64,000 bases of DNA from Ptychodera flava (GCF_041260155.1 NC_091936.1:36975866-37039865), one strand, 5' to 3'. Shown: positions 12,774 through 24,447, counted from the first letter of the stretch. The notes: generated by a model not told the origin, from the letters alone. Made by a program: numbers and translations.

Positions 12774-15700
12774 ATGCATAATGACAACCAACAAACCAAC
12801 CAACCACTAATTACAGTTGTGCTCGTTATACAAGTAAAACCAAACATGCCTTGATCGCGACAGTTTTATTTTGTTTTTGGTGCTTTCCATTAGCGGTACG
12901 CCACCATACGATGCCTAATTATTAAAACTAGAGCTTACCTTCCAGTAAGTTTCGAAAACTGCAGTCCGACTGGGTCCAGTTATTGTCAAGATAGTCATAG
13001 TCACGCGGAAGGTTGTCATAGTCTCTGACACTGAGGGCGTAATACACAGCCTCTTTGCTTGGCAACTTTTGCAGTTGTGGTCTTTCGTTGCCGCCAGGGT
13101 TGCGCGTCAGAAAAGGTAGACTGGACTCGTTGACGTTGTTGCTGCACAGCTGCCCTCGTTCGGAGAGGTTTTCAAAGTCAGCGCAAAGAGTTCGCCAATT
13201 TTCGAAGGAACCCGTTAGTGTGTTATTGTCTGTTGCGTCACTTCCCCCAAAATACTCGTCGGTGCACACATTGCAGTCAGATTCTCCGGCCCAATCCCAG
13301 TATGGTATTGTGAAATCATCGTCACCAGATACCTGTCAAAAGAGAGCGAAATTGCACTGGCGAAATTGAGACTTTCTAATGAAACAATCATTATACAGTA
13401 TACAGTATATTTAATGTAGAACAAGCGCCCCAAAGTTACTCAAGCTTTGCTGTACTTCAGGGGACTCGAACGAGTACTACGGGATCTCACCGTATAATTG
13501 TGTAAAATACCTTTTTCATCTAATTACCCCTATTTCTGAGTTAACACCAACGGCCACCGTTACAGTTGTTACATTTCGAGATTCGTAGCCGAACCAATTG
13601 TTGAGAAACACGTTTACCTTATTCTGCATACACGTACCGATAGAAATATTTTCGAGTACTTTAATTTTAAAAAATCTGATATTTAGGTGGATTTAACACG
13701 GATCGTTCCAGTCGTTCATGCTTGTTCGTTGATCGTGTCCAGTATACAATTGAGTGCGAATCGTTAGAAAGGCCTAGCATACGCCTGGCAGCGCCGCCTT
13801 TCTAGTTTTATGCACCTATAATCGTTTAGGATAGACTGAGTACTTATAAGTTTACAGTTAATCTTCTATTTTTCCCCTGTGCGAAAATTAAAAGTCTGTA
13901 TTCTCATTTGATTTCCTGTATTCTACGAAGCGTCCTAAGTTTCGTTTCTACCGCCAAGCTGACTCTAATGTAGACGACGACGACGACGACGATGTAAGTC
14001 GATTGGTATTAATTGATTCGTTACGCTCGATGAAAGTTAATGAATGTTTCCTGAAACCAAATATGCGCTATTTTATACCTCCGGATCTTAATGTGTTTCC
14101 TCTCTTCCGAGAAAATCGCGTGAATGGCACTATTATTGTCGGTTTGTAAGTCATAGCTGGTAAATGAAGACAATGTATGGCTGACCTATATTTTTTATGT
14201 CTCCGATTTAAGTTAAAAGAGTTAAAAGAATTATTGCATAGGAATTCTTCACAACTTAATGTTTAAAATTTCAATATTATGTAGTAGAATGCAGCCGGAT
14301 TGTACAACATATCATAGATTATGGGCAAATTCGAAGCTGTTAAGTACACAATTCCTTCGTTGTCTTCGCAGGGTGTTCGATACACAGCCTAGTACTTCCG
14401 CATTCCAGTGTCAGAAGTAGGTAAATCTCCCATACTGCGCAGAAGTCGTGTGATCGCCCACGTAGTGCACGGAAGATGCCTTCGTTGAATCAATGTCGAA
14501 TACCCGGTAAATTTGAATGGTCTGTCGTGATGTTTTGTCACATGATCAGTGAGTCTAATCACAGTCGCGTGTAGTTTGATACACGGCGGTCGCTGTGTGG
14601 CATGCATACCACACAGCGACCGCCGTGTATCAGGTGTATCGAACCACACGCGACTTTGGGTCTAAAGGCCTGTCTGCACTGCTGAAGTGCTGGCTACTTG
14701 CAGATTCAATGCAAATTTTTACTTCACGTACTTGACCATCATCGTGCCAGGAAGTGCCAGGACGTCATTAACTTCAACTTTGCAGGGGAGTATTAAACGA
14801 GTATTAAGCGTCTTTTTTCATACCTTAGTCGATATTTCGAGTAGTCCACTTTAAGGAAAATAACGCTGACATGCCTTTGACAACCACCCTGTTGTAGCTG
14901 TCTTCCAGGGCTACTTGAATGAGTGTTTTTTTGTCAAGTTTTAATCATCACAGCAGCGATCCACTGCGATGCGAGCCTTAATACACGACGATACAAGAAG
15001 GTATAATATGTTCGAAACATTTTAAGTGAAAAAATATCACATTTGGTGTCGATTTTAGCCAACTTGCGGACCGGTGCAGAGCCGAATATTCTGTTGTTTT
15101 GGCCATCGGACACCTGTAACAGGCCCAGCGTATGGCCAGGGAGTAAGACTAGGATAGAAAAGGCAAAATACTAGTAATGTGACGGGAGAGAGGGAATTGG
15201 GGACGTTTGAAATGAGGAGATTTAGGGAGAAGGAAAAACTTCGTGAGGTAAAGGGAGGAGGGAAAACTTGTTATCGGGAAGGGACTTTTTTCAAATGGTA
15301 ACGATAGCTTAGCGCAGTAGGGGAAAGCTTTTATCTGTGTTCGGAATTCTTTTAAAAGGCAAACCATACGTAAAATATCAACCCAACCCGTTTTCTGAAA
15401 TCGGCTCTTTTCATCTTGAAAAGAATTTAAGGACTTGTCTTACCTCTCGTAGAGCTCTCTCCCATGTGAGCAGGTAAGCTCTATGCCATGTGAGAAACGC
15501 CGGTCCCTCGTGTGCAAAGTCAGCGAACACGGACGATTTTTCGATATTGGTGTTGGTCTGTGTCGTCTGGACCAGGTTTTGTCTCGCGACGTAATAATGA
15601 TACCACACAAATTGGTCATACACGTTGATTTCATTGAACTGAGGATTTCTTCCATCGTCCATATCTTGGTAGAGCGTTGTTGGTATCATATAATCACTCA

Positions 15701-16299
15701 CTGTGTCTTTGGCCATCAGTAGATACCGTTTAAATTTTTCGACGTCGTCTTTGCCCATCTGTAGAATATTACGTCGGACTCTCTGCCTTTTTACGTCGCA
15801 GTTTGGTCCAGTCCACCCGAACTTGCACATACTGCAGTCAACTCCCTCAAAATTCCCTAAAGAAAGCAGGGATGGCATGGATGAGCCTTACTGAGCAACA
15901 AGGTATATGCCTCGATAACTACTGATGAAAGCGTTAGGAAGCTTAATAAATTTTATGAAGTAGAATCATAATGAAAGTCGCATATTGCGAACGTTTCTGT
16001 AACTTACCGAAGCAATGACAAGTTCGATTAAAAAACGTTGTTGGCCACTGAAAACGTTCCTTGTCGCCGTCAAAACCGTCGGTGACATCCGTCACCTGTA
16101 CCTGCAGGTCTTCGCAACGACCCCGGCCTGGTCCGCCGCACTGTTCTGCCGTCCCGCTGGCTAGGGGACAACATTCCTTGGAGGAAAGAATGTCACTCGA
16201 GATACAAGTCTTAGGAAGAAGTGCATCATATCTGTGAAAGAGTAAGGCTAAAAGACAGGAGATGACTGTGAAATGGTAGCTTGAATCTCTTTCAATCAT
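10712..16299 (-). CDS. Tyrosinase A (vertebrate-type tyrosinase family), 7 exons, 551 aa
   Basis: Coding exons in transcription order: 16299-16008, 15856-15444, 13332-12939, 12625-12442, 12067-11910, 11717-11619, 10827-10712. They join in frame to 551 residues, close to vertebrate tyrosinases. The start MIERDSSYHF precedes a signal peptide core (residues 10-21). A cysteine-rich EGF-like part follows (CCPL, then CKFGWTGPNCD across the exon 1-2 junction). CuA histidines are H184 (WYHYY), H213 (FAHEGP) and H222 (TWHRAY). CuB has H388 and H392 (LHNSVH) and H414/H415 (FLVHHVN). Exon 7 gives a membrane helix (about 516-537), then CCCCKSRSGYEKV. The expected role is copper-dependent oxidation of tyrosine or DOPA for melanin in a membrane-bound compartment. 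Intron 1 is only 151 bp and intron 2 is 2.1 kb. The exon 5 donor GTTGGA is weak where paralogue B has GTAAGA. Family assignment is firm; tyrosinase versus tyrosinase-related protein is not settled. Confidence 0.93.
10895..11105. repeat. Diverged tandem copy of 9760-9965 inside tyrosinase A intron 6
   Basis: Blocks such as GTAATATTGC, TATAGGGCACCT and AACACTTTTGA in this intron match GTAATATTGC, TGTAGGGCACCT and ACACTTTTGA at 9870-9910 in the 3' flank. Order and orientation are the same and the spacing is about 1.14 kb. This indicates an old tandem duplication spanning exon 7. I looked for a relic of exon 7 at about 9570-9690 and did not find a convincing one. Confidence 0.6.
11323..11401. repeat. 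(AT)n microsatellite in tyrosinase A intron 6
   Basis: An uninterrupted AT dinucleotide tract of about 79 bases, self-complementary and likely polymorphic in length. Confidence 0.95.
12684..12765. repeat. (AT)n microsatellite near the exon 4 acceptor of tyrosinase A
   Basis: About 82 bases of AT dinucleotide, ending only about 60 bases upstream (in transcript sense) of the exon 4 acceptor at 12625/12626. It produces spurious open frames of alternating Ile and Tyr on both strands. Confidence 0.95.
14578..14631. repeat. Perfect hairpin in tyrosinase A intron 2
   Basis: Two 23-base arms (GATACACGGCGGTCGCTGTGTGG and its exact reverse complement; the core GGCGGTCGCTGTGTGG is at 14585-14600) are separated by the 8-base spacer CATGCATA. 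Weaker pairing continues outward (GCGTGT near 14566 with ACACGC near 14646). Probably a small foldback element. Confidence 0.8.
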
Positions 16300-16419
16300 G
16301 ACTTTGCAGTGAGGGGTAAGTGGGGGTAATACTAGGGTAAAATGCTTCTGTATATGTAGCAATTTTGATTTTTTTGAAGGTTTTTATAGTACTCAAACAT
16401 TTAGAAGATTTACATCATA

Positions 16420-16463
16420 ATTCTAATCATAGAGTGGGGTATTTTTATTACGAGGTCGTTACG
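16420..16463 (-). promoter_or_regulatory. Promoter-proximal block conserved between tyrosinases A and B
   Basis: About 120 to 165 bases upstream of the tyrosinase A start codon. The minus-strand block has ACGACCTCGTAATAAAAATA followed by CCCCACTCTATGATTAGAAT. Upstream of tyrosinase B the matching block has GCGACCTATCACGAAAAATA followed by CACCACCCTATAATTTAATT. The CTATRATT part could serve as the TATA region. Conservation between paralogues is seen directly; promoter function is inferred. Confidence 0.4.
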
Positions 16464-16871
16464 AATATGGTACATGCATGACCTTTTCGTCAGCTTCTAA
16501 ATAAATGCGAAAAGCTCCCTCCAGATGCCTGATTGGTCGGAAGAAACCGAGCATAAAGGCGCTGGCACACTTTGCACAATTTCGTTGACCCTTCGCCTCA
16601 CACCGCTCACCTATTGACGGATGCATTGTTCCGCTTTGAACTTTCGTTTTACATTCCGTAGAATGGGTGCAGCGGCACGCTTGTTATGGTGAACGAAAAA
16701 CATAACATTGTGAGTGTGTTTGCATGTTGCATATTTCACCAAATTATGGCGAAAAGGACATCTGGGGATTTTCGTATGTCACAGGCACAGTGACTGCCCG
16801 CCAGGATGTCACAAGACGTTCAGTCGAGTACAAGAAATAGATTGAGTCTCTCTTGACAACCTACACAAAAG

Positions 16872-16879
16872 TCACATGA
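16872..16879 (-). promoter_or_regulatory. Candidate MITF/TFE E-box (M-box-like) upstream of tyrosinase A
   Basis: The minus strand reads GGTCATGTGACTT, containing TCATGTGA, the core bound by MITF and TFE proteins that control vertebrate tyrosinase genes. It lies about 570 bases upstream of the start codon. An 8-base match is expected by chance once or twice in a window this size, so position is the only support. Confidence 0.3.
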
Positions 16880-16992
16880 CCGTAATACATCTAAATGAAG
16901 AAGATCGTACGCCGTGGAATCAAATTTTATTCTTCAAATGTACTCAGTGAAATCTTCCGGTCTCATAGTGAAATATTTTTTCAGTGTTAGTG

Positions 16993-17000
<8 letters not shown>

Positions 17001-17033
<33 letters not shown>

Positions 17034-17097
17034 ATATATAGTCATATATAGTCATATATAGTCATATAGTCATATAATCATATAATCATATATAGTC

Positions 17098-17128
<31 letters not shown>

Positions 17129-17159
17129 TATTGTCACATATAGATAAGAAGATAGATAG

Positions 17160-17190
<31 letters not shown>

Positions 17191-17342
17191 GATATTGATT
17201 TCACTTAAATATATACAATATTATTCTTAAACATTTTATTTCTGACTTCATACATACACACACGCACACACGCACCTTAATTACTTTATTTCTGACTTCA
17301 TACATACACAAACGCACGCACGCACACACACACACACACACA
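17001..17342. repeat. Compound microsatellite cluster (AT, TCATATATAG, GATA, CA)
   Basis: An AT tract (17001-17030) is followed by repeated TCATATATAG-like units (to about 17100), GATA tetranucleotides (about 17100-17195) and two direct copies of a TTATTTCTGACTTCATACAT segment (about 17238 and 17289), each leading into a CA/CG-rich dinucleotide run. It lies in the upstream intergenic region of tyrosinase A. Confidence 0.9.
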
Positions 17343-19629
17343 CTGAGAGACGTGGTGTAATTTGAGACCTCTCTAATGAATCAGCTGATCACAGTACAAC
17401 ATAAATCCTGTGTCAAAGCAAATGTAAGGATTGTCTTAAAACGCTATTAAACATTGAAAAAGACAGCAACGGATGACGCCGTTAAATACATTTATTGTCT
17501 GACATTTTAGCTGAATTTCATTATTGTGCCGTTAGAATCCGACGATGACAAGTTATAAATGTCCAGTGAATGCTCCCCTTTCACACCAGGGACAGCACGC
17601 CCACCCGATTTTGAGAAATTGTAACTGTATTTTATTTATATAAACATATTATGGTAGAATGCAGGAAATAAAAACAATGGAGCGGAGAGCGTCGATTCGT
17701 AAATTTCTCCTCCCACCCTCCAGTTCTGTTCATTCGTTACGAAGAAACCTCCCCGAAAACCCTCTTTCACTACAAAAGCTTCCTCGCATATGTACACAGG
17801 ATTTTGGCATAGTCTTCAGTAAACTGTGTCATCAACTGAGGCTTACTCCTTGCCAAGGCGATTGGTTTTTCTTAGTTGTCCCATGAGTAGTTGAATGACT
17901 TACAGTCTTCAATTATCAATAATAACAGTGGACATCACTCATATATAGAGAGTGTGTATTGAAAAAGAATTTCAAAGTCAAGAGCATTTCACAGACAAAA
18001 CAAAAGTAAAGAGAAATGTTTCTAAAGTGACAACCAACAGAGGTTTAGTCCATGTTTGACCCCACGGATTAGTTTACGAATTCAAGTCTTATGGGCTCGT
18101 CATAAGCTTAGATTTTTAAAAAAAAATTAGTTTTTTCAAAGTGGCACTTATCACTCTGACCTAGTTTTCTACTCTGACCTCAAACAAACTATCAAGTGAT
18201 ACTATACTATGAAGTTTCAACTTCCTGATGGTACAGTTTCCAACTTGGGTTACTGTCTTGGAATTGATAGCGTGTGAACGGTTTTGAAAAGGCTAGGATT
18301 CCTTTTCAGGTCTTTCGATTAATTGCACGTATAAATGAGGGACAATGGTTATTAACTTTATCGTTATTGTTTATTCCATTAAAGATGTCCTGTGTAACAC
18401 CCTCCCCATGATTTCACATCTTTGGCGATGATATCATGAGAATGGCTTCTCCTATTCTCCCCTTTTTCTTCCTTTGAATGATGTACATAGCATTAGCGAT
18501 GACAGGAGAATGGCGTTGAGCTTGGACCTCCGTCTTTCTCAGTGTTTTGACAGATCGTTTCGGCCTGTTGTGAGAGCGACCTTCCACCTCTTTGCTATTT
18601 TACGTCCCAAAACGGTATGTTGACTCATCCATTACAATATTCAGAACCGAGTTTTTGGAATCGAAATTGCGCTTTCTAGATAGAGGGGCACTTTACCACG
18701 CACTCCCCATGTGACTCTGCCATACTGCACGTATATAGACATATATTTGTAGACGTAGTCAGAGAACGTAGATAGAAATTTCGATCCTGAAACATCACGA
18801 CGCTGTTGTATTATAGCAAGGACTTAAAGTGAAGCTTATAACCGAAAACTTGCAATGGTTTGTCAGGCCCAGTTATTGAAAGCTTTGCGATCCCTACCGT
18901 TACCTCAATATAACTCTCTCTTATGCTTTCCCTTAATCATGTTGCGATAAACAGTATTCGTTTTGTCAATACAATGCATTATGTGCGATATGCAGGACTA
19001 TCCTGAATTATAGTTTTGGAAAGTGTATTCCAGTCCTTACTAAATTCAGTCGTTAGCAATACACTACATACAACCTATCTACACAAGCGGTCTTGAGTAG
19101 TTTCAAATGACGCGTTTTACACATTAAAGAAATTGAAAGAGATTCTGTATTTTAGAGACAGAATAGAAAGAAAAGCCTTAAAATATACTGAAATTGCACA
19201 ACTAATTAATTTTAAAGTCTATGAAAGTGATAACGTTACGAGTTAAAACTTGGTTACAACATCAGTGAAGGTACTGACACTGACTCACAGGCCGTACGTC
19301 ACGTGCAGCGCATCCTGATAACTGCAAGGTCAATGCGTACAAGACACAGGACACCGTGACATCCTTCATTTCTTTGCACGAAGCAAATCTAAATATATCG
19401 CCATCTGAATGATCAGTTGACCTCATTTCAACGATCCCCTGCTGTTTGTTTCCTCAGGGGATATAGCGTTCACCTGAGGACAGAGCGTGGAAAATCCCGT
19501 CATATAAACCTCACGCGATAGTTCATAATCGACGAGTCGTCAACACACATGCAACAATCGTTCATAGGCTGGCAGAGGGTTTTCAACCGAATTATTAACA
19601 AGCCTATGCGTGGAATATCAATTGTTCAA
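17343..19629. other. Intergenic, nothing recognised
   Basis: Only short unsupported open frames, for example plus-strand 17659-17886. No domain, RNA gene or inverted-repeat element was recognised. Confidence 0.35.
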
Positions 19630-21820
19630 ATAGATGAATATGAAGACCTATAATCAACGTAGAATGCGCCTCGAGACAGCTATTCGAAATCTCAACATTT
19701 TATCACCACTCTCGTGTGTACACACCTTGCAATGAGAGCTCATTTTGAAGATCTTCTAGTGTCAAAGGAAACTTCTCACAGTCTTGGTTTTGTGGAAATC
19801 GAAATTTGATTTTCCCTATAGAGATGACACAGGGATGGCGGCCATTCAGTATTTCAAATATCGGTACGTGCTGGGTAATTATTTCTCTAGCTCCAAACTT
19901 TCAATAGTGAACCCGGATTTTTCTTCTTGATTTGACAAAAGTAGGTTTAATGTTACCAAAACGAAAGTTTTGAGAAAAAAATAGTTTATCAGTTTCGAGG
20001 CGCGTACTGCCTTAATATCGGTGTGTAAACATCGTTAACGGTTCGCTCAGACGAGGCAGTGTCACAGGGCACTAAAATGTATTTATGAGAATGTTTTTTA
20101 CGTAGTTCAGTATTGTTTTGTAACACTTGAGTGTGTGACTCATTATTTGAAGCCAAGAGGAAATATAGGAATAAGTTGATGTCTTTTTTTCACAATTTTG
20201 GTCCATGACCTGACTTCAGTTATTTTTAGACTACTCCCTAACATTGTATAATTCCAACTCCAAAAGTCTGGCATTGTTACTTGTGATTTTACTTCGCACA
20301 TGAAATCGAGGTCACGTGTCAATAATAACAACCATAGCCAAACATTCATACGCTGTGTTGACAGTTCAGCATGTCTTAGGGAATAAATTCACTATACGAT
20401 GGAGATGAACGACAAAAATGAAATGGAACTACTACTTTCGTTTCACGCATGTACGATTTTGCGTTTACCTGTTTACGGTTTCCTGTACAAATACGTAATA
20501 CGTACTTTACGTTTAACCTTTAATCACACTTAGTCTACAAAGAAAAACAACTGAAACAAACGACCATTCTGTTCTTGTTGTCGTAGCTAGCACTATGTTA
20601 TTAAGAGGAAAATGCGTCCTCTCCCCAACTAGAGAGTGTTCGGTTTAGTCTGTCAGTCACCTATTGCGCCATATACTATATAAGTTTTGCTCGTTTCATT
20701 TCTCCGCACAGATGATACTTGCTAATAATGTTTTGGTACTACGATTATAAATCGTGATGGAAAAAAATGTCGTTTTTCTAATAAAGAGGCAATGTCATCG
20801 TATCAGGTAGGTATTAAAGAGGTTTCTCAATGATCTACCCAATATTAAACATGATCTTTGAGTACCTGCTACAAAACCAATTTTCTAGAAATTTTACATA
20901 TCAGGAAAATAGGTCATTCGATTGGTACACTGACCGGAGAATGTGGGTTGATACACATTTATTGTTGTATAGCATATTCAAACGTTTCGGCGTCAAACAA
21001 TAGATGGTATGAGGGAAGACTCGATAGTGTTATGGAGCGTGTCATCGTGGGCGTGAACGTACAACGGAACAATAAGTGACCCCTACAAAAACGAAAGGCT
21101 GTCAGTCGAAGGCCGAGAAACTCCTAATTCGTATAAGTTGTTGAATAAAATTGATATGATTAGAACTTACAGGTCATGATAGACTTCGTGCTCGTAGGAT
21201 GTTACACGAGGGTCGCGTGACAAAGCCATTCAGAAAATTGGTTTTGATTTTGCCCTATACGTAAATACTGAAGAAGCGACATCTGGACAAGGTTGATCCT
21301 GTCAGCCGGCAAATGTAAGCATAGGGTTCTTTTGAATGACTTCGAACATTCTTCTGCCCAATTTAGTCGAATAAATTAAAATAATATAGACGCCGCTCGA
21401 GTGTCATACGACTGCAAGAAAAATGATTCTGAAAACGACTCGGAGGCTCAAACTCTGAGCTCAAATACTGTTGTATGATTTAATCAATGTCAACTGTGCT
21501 TTCGTTTTACTGAGCAGTTGGGATTTTACGTTTGTCAGTCTAACTGTTGAACCATTGGCAGTGTCTTTCGAGGATACGTAGGAAATAATGTCATTGTTTA
21601 CTTTAATTGCCCGTAAACTGGAAACATTCGTGTTTTCAGATGAAATCGTTAAAATGGGTGTCAATATCCTGTCGTACGACAACGTATTAATGCATGGTCG
21701 GTCACTCATAATGTTCCCTATCAACAAACCGTTCTATAGTGGTTTGCGATTAATCGTTGGCAATATTGGAAGCAGCCAGATTGTCAAAATTGAGGAGTTG
21801 CCAACACTCTTAGGCGTAAT
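19630..21820. repeat. Second duplicated segment, copy 1
   Basis: It matches 26358-29850 in the same orientation. Anchors include ATATGAAGACCTA (19639 and 26365), TGTGACTCATTATT (20133 and 27226), AAAAGTCTGGCATTGTTAC (20261 and 27378) and GGAAACATTCGTGTTTTCAG (21619 and 29585). The offset grows from about 7.1 to 8.0 kb because copy 2 received insertions. It carries one CGCCTC-family MITE (19656-20015). Confidence 0.75.
19656..20015 (+). mobile_element. CGCCTC-family MITE, copy 1 (~360 bp)
   Basis: The left end GTAGAATGCGCCTCGAGAC and right end TTTCGAGGCGCGTACTGCCTTAA are inverted repeats of each other. The internal marker GGCCATTCAGTATTTCAAAT is shared with the copies at 26386, 26720 and 30411. 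Non-coding; probably a DNA-transposon derivative inserting at TTAA-like sites. Confidence 0.7.
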
Positions 21821-21826
21821 TATCGT

Positions 21827-22046
21827 CTAGGCGGTAATATCAGTCAAAACAAAAGAAATCAACTCTGCGACAGTTGAAACATTGTCTGGAAGGAGGTCAC
21901 GAGTAGTCGAAACAACACCACACATCCCGCTAACAGCCTAAAACGCATCATTTGTGAGCGTTGGTGTTGTTTTACGCGGGACCATCTGCTAGACAATGTT
22001 TCTTGCAGAGTTGATTTCTTTGTAATTGACTGATTAAGCCGCCTAG
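21827..22046. mobile_element. Foldback element (~220 bp) with CTAG-CCGCC ends
   Basis: The left arm begins CTAGGCGGTAATATCAGTCA and continues with GAAATCAACTCTG and GAAACATTGTCT. The right arm contains AGACAATGTTTC, CAGAGTTGATTTC and CCGCCTAG in reverse complementary order. The non-pairing centre is about 21900-21985. No coding frame. Confidence 0.75.
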
Positions 22047-22988
22047 CTGAAAGTCACGCCTGTATGACAGCGTTGACAACACACGATTTAGACTATATGT
22101 CTAGTAACTGTTCTTCTTATGCCAACGGGTCAACGCAAACCACTGTACTATATCACTGAGGTGCTAAGTAGTAGATAATTCACTCTAGAGTTGAAATTGG
22201 GTCTTCCTTTCGTTTACTTAGGAAGGGTCATACTGGGCAGAAACATGTTACGTATGCTTTAAAAACTGAACTTTATTTATTGCAATCATAAACTGTAAAC
22301 TTATGTAGCCCTTGTTGTTGTCGTCAAAATGCATCTATTACGACGCACATTTGTAAGATTTCGAATCAGTTGGAAAATACGCAACTAAAATGTTGCAAAG
22401 AAAAAGGCTGAAACCAAACATTTTTTAAAAACTTATGCGTTAGCGATGATAGTTTAATAAATCGCGAGATGATCGATCGAACGGAATAACTGCTCTGTCT
22501 ATTATAATTTCATTTTACTTCACATTTCGGCGAGCACAAAAAATAACTCAATATGATGAGTCGAAATCAAATGTTATGAACTTTGATGAAAGCAAGCCTG
22601 AACATTATTCCCATCCAACATTTACTATCATCCTGTAGCATTTCAAGGAATTGTAACTTGTCTTGAAAGACGTGCCTTTGTTTTTATGAGCCGTCATTCA
22701 GTCTGCTAATCCTTCACGAAAATAATCGACAGAAACACAGACTAAGAGAAACACGGAATTTTCCTTTGTCTGTGGCAGAAATAACTAATGCTCGGAAACA
22801 TTGTATGTCAGTCAACATACAGGTACATTGTTTTCTTTGCCTGCTATACAGATACATATAGAGTGGAAGGGCATAATGCTTGAGTGGGGCAGAGATAAGC
22901 ACACAGTTGAATCTTGTCAATATCAAAATGTTTAAAATTCTATATATTTTATCATGTTTAATAAATTGAATAATTTCTCGCTTTTTCA
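22047..22988. other. Intergenic, nothing recognised
   Basis: Scattered short open frames only. The right part may be the region downstream of the orphan tyrosinase-like exon on the minus strand. Confidence 0.35.
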
Positions 22989-22994
22989 TTTATT
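22989..22994 (-). terminator. Polyadenylation signal after the orphan tyrosinase-like exon
   Basis: AATAAA on the minus strand, about 72 bases past the TAG of the exon at 23066-23189. A signal this close is what a working terminal exon would have, but six-base matches are common in AT-rich sequence. Confidence 0.35.
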
Positions 22995-23065
22995 TGCTGC
23001 ATAGAGGTTTTTTCCAGTCAATGTTTACCTTTTTATATATGTGATCGCATTTTTCGTCTACTAAT

Positions 23066-23189
23066 CTATAGATGACTTCGTATCTTCTGATAACCCCTCC
23101 TCGGTCTTCGAATCACAATGGTGCCAACCACAAGGGCTGCAATAACTACTACTAGAAGTACGCCGCAACGACAGAAGGAGTATTTGAAT
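23066..23189 (-). pseudogene. Orphan tyrosinase-like terminal exon (membrane anchor and tail)
   Basis: A pyrimidine-rich acceptor ending GCAACAG opens a 124-base minus-strand exon. In the only open frame it encodes FKYSFCRCG, then a hydrophobic helix (VLLVVVIAALVVGTIVI), then RRPRRGYQKIRSHL and a stop. Length and layout match exon 7 of tyrosinase A: helix, basic stretch, then GYEKV there and GYQKI here. The SHL ending recalls the human tyrosinase C-terminus. The exon would need a 2/1 codon split at its start, whereas exons 7 of A and B use 1/2, so it cannot splice in frame to either as they stand. No copper-site exon was found for it between here and tyrosinase B. It is either a relic of a third tyrosinase copy or the last exon of an unrelated single-pass protein. 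Confidence 0.5.
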
Positions 23190-23734
23190 CTGTTGCACGG
23201 AGAAGGAAGTTTTCATAGTTTAGTGCATTAAACAAAGCTGAAGAGTCTGACTCTGCTTCATAAATAGATTAATCATTGTATACAACAGTGAAGAGAATCA
23301 GAGTTTACGGAAAAATGTTTCTCCACTTCGATGCGTTACATAAATTGATACCTTGGACGTAACCTACTGGTTGGTTTATACTGGTTGAGCTGGTTTCATT
23401 ATGGTTTGCCTGGTTTCGACATTTGACATATAGCAGTTTGTTATGTAAGCCAGAGACCTTTTCAACCTGTGATGTTCTGCTTTGAAACGATTTCTCCAGT
23501 AATTTCATTAACCTTAACAGAACCACCATGGAGTTGCAGTGGTGCACACACACTAACTGTGATGTCGAACCAACTAAAATCACGACGTGTTCTGCGACTA
23601 TTAATCAACGGTTAGAGATCGGGCGGGGCCGGACAGAACTGCCTTTCTCTTAAACACCACACACATACACATACACACACACACACAAATACAAAATGGC
23701 GACACAAACGCAAGGAAAGCAACTGCTCGATTTC

Positions 23735-23950
23735 AAAGCTTCGTCCCTCTCTTGTAGTATCTGTTCTTGTCAGTTTGATATCTGGTGCGCTGTTCGCCGG
23801 GGCGACTCGATATTGAACTAATTTTTGAAACAAGGTCATGGCCTGGGGCTTGCTCCGTCCTGGCCACGGATCGACACGGTATTGCAGTACCTCCGGGATT
23901 GGTCCACAAAAAAGAAGAAAAACAAGAAAAAGAAAAAAAGAAGAAGAAAA
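23735..23950 (+). ncRNA. U2 snRNA-like retrocopy with A-rich tail
   Basis: TGTAGTATCTGTTCTTGTCA (23753-23772) matches the U2 snRNA branch-site recognition region, including GUAGUA. TTTGATATCTGGTGCG follows, then an Sm-site-like AATTTTTG (23820-23827), CTTGCTCCGTCC of stem-loop III, and GGTATTGCAGTACCTC of stem-loop IV, all in canonical order. The 5' end before GTAGTA is degraded and the stem-loop IV arms pair imperfectly. An A-rich tail (23907-23950) follows directly. The segment is missing from the matching position of copy 1 of the duplication (between about 8720 and 8760). It is therefore best read as a LINE-mobilised U2 pseudogene rather than a working gene. Confidence 0.75.
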
Positions 23951-24044
23951 GTTAAAAGTAAAGTCCTTGCTCACTAATAGTGAGTGAGTGAATTTATGCC
24001 ACTTCTCGCTGTTGAGGGCGCCATAAGCGACCTCTATTCCTGTA

Positions 24045-24447
24045 TCACTTCCTTTGTAAAATATACGGTTTTGAATGTTAGAAACTTAGCTACTCTTGAT
24101 GGGATTAAAGTTACCCTCCCATCCTATGTTATGCAATTAAAATGCTGTCTTTCTTCATCAGACAAATGCATTGTCTTTCACCAATAATGTGAATAAAGCT
24201 TAGAATTTTATCACAAAATTTTCAAGCCTTGTAAGACTTGAAGGAGAAGGATGGGTCCTGAATGCATTTATATGATCTTATATATTTTTTTGGTTTTGAT
24301 ATTTCTCTTTCTCTTCTTTTTAGTTAAATGACTAATTTTTTCAGACAGGTTGCTTTGCTTTGCAATATTCCCCATTCGCATTCACAGTTATGTGGATTTG
24401 TTTTATTCCCCACTGTGTTGAAATAAATTTATCTTTAAAAAAATCAT
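24045..24447 (+). mobile_element. A-tailed retroposon fragment (~400 bp)
   Basis: Present in copy 2 of the duplication and absent from copy 1, where GCGACGACCTC runs almost directly into ATCATAGGTCGC. It ends with AATAAATTTATCTTTAAAAAAA, that is a polyadenylation-like motif plus an A-run. The likely origin is a 5'-truncated LINE or processed transcript. No protein domain is recognisable. Confidence 0.5.

Noticed and set aside
12438-12854. Open frames of repeated Ile-Tyr on both strands
   Set aside because: They are translations of the AT microsatellite; only the part at 12442-12625 (minus) is real, as tyrosinase exon 4.
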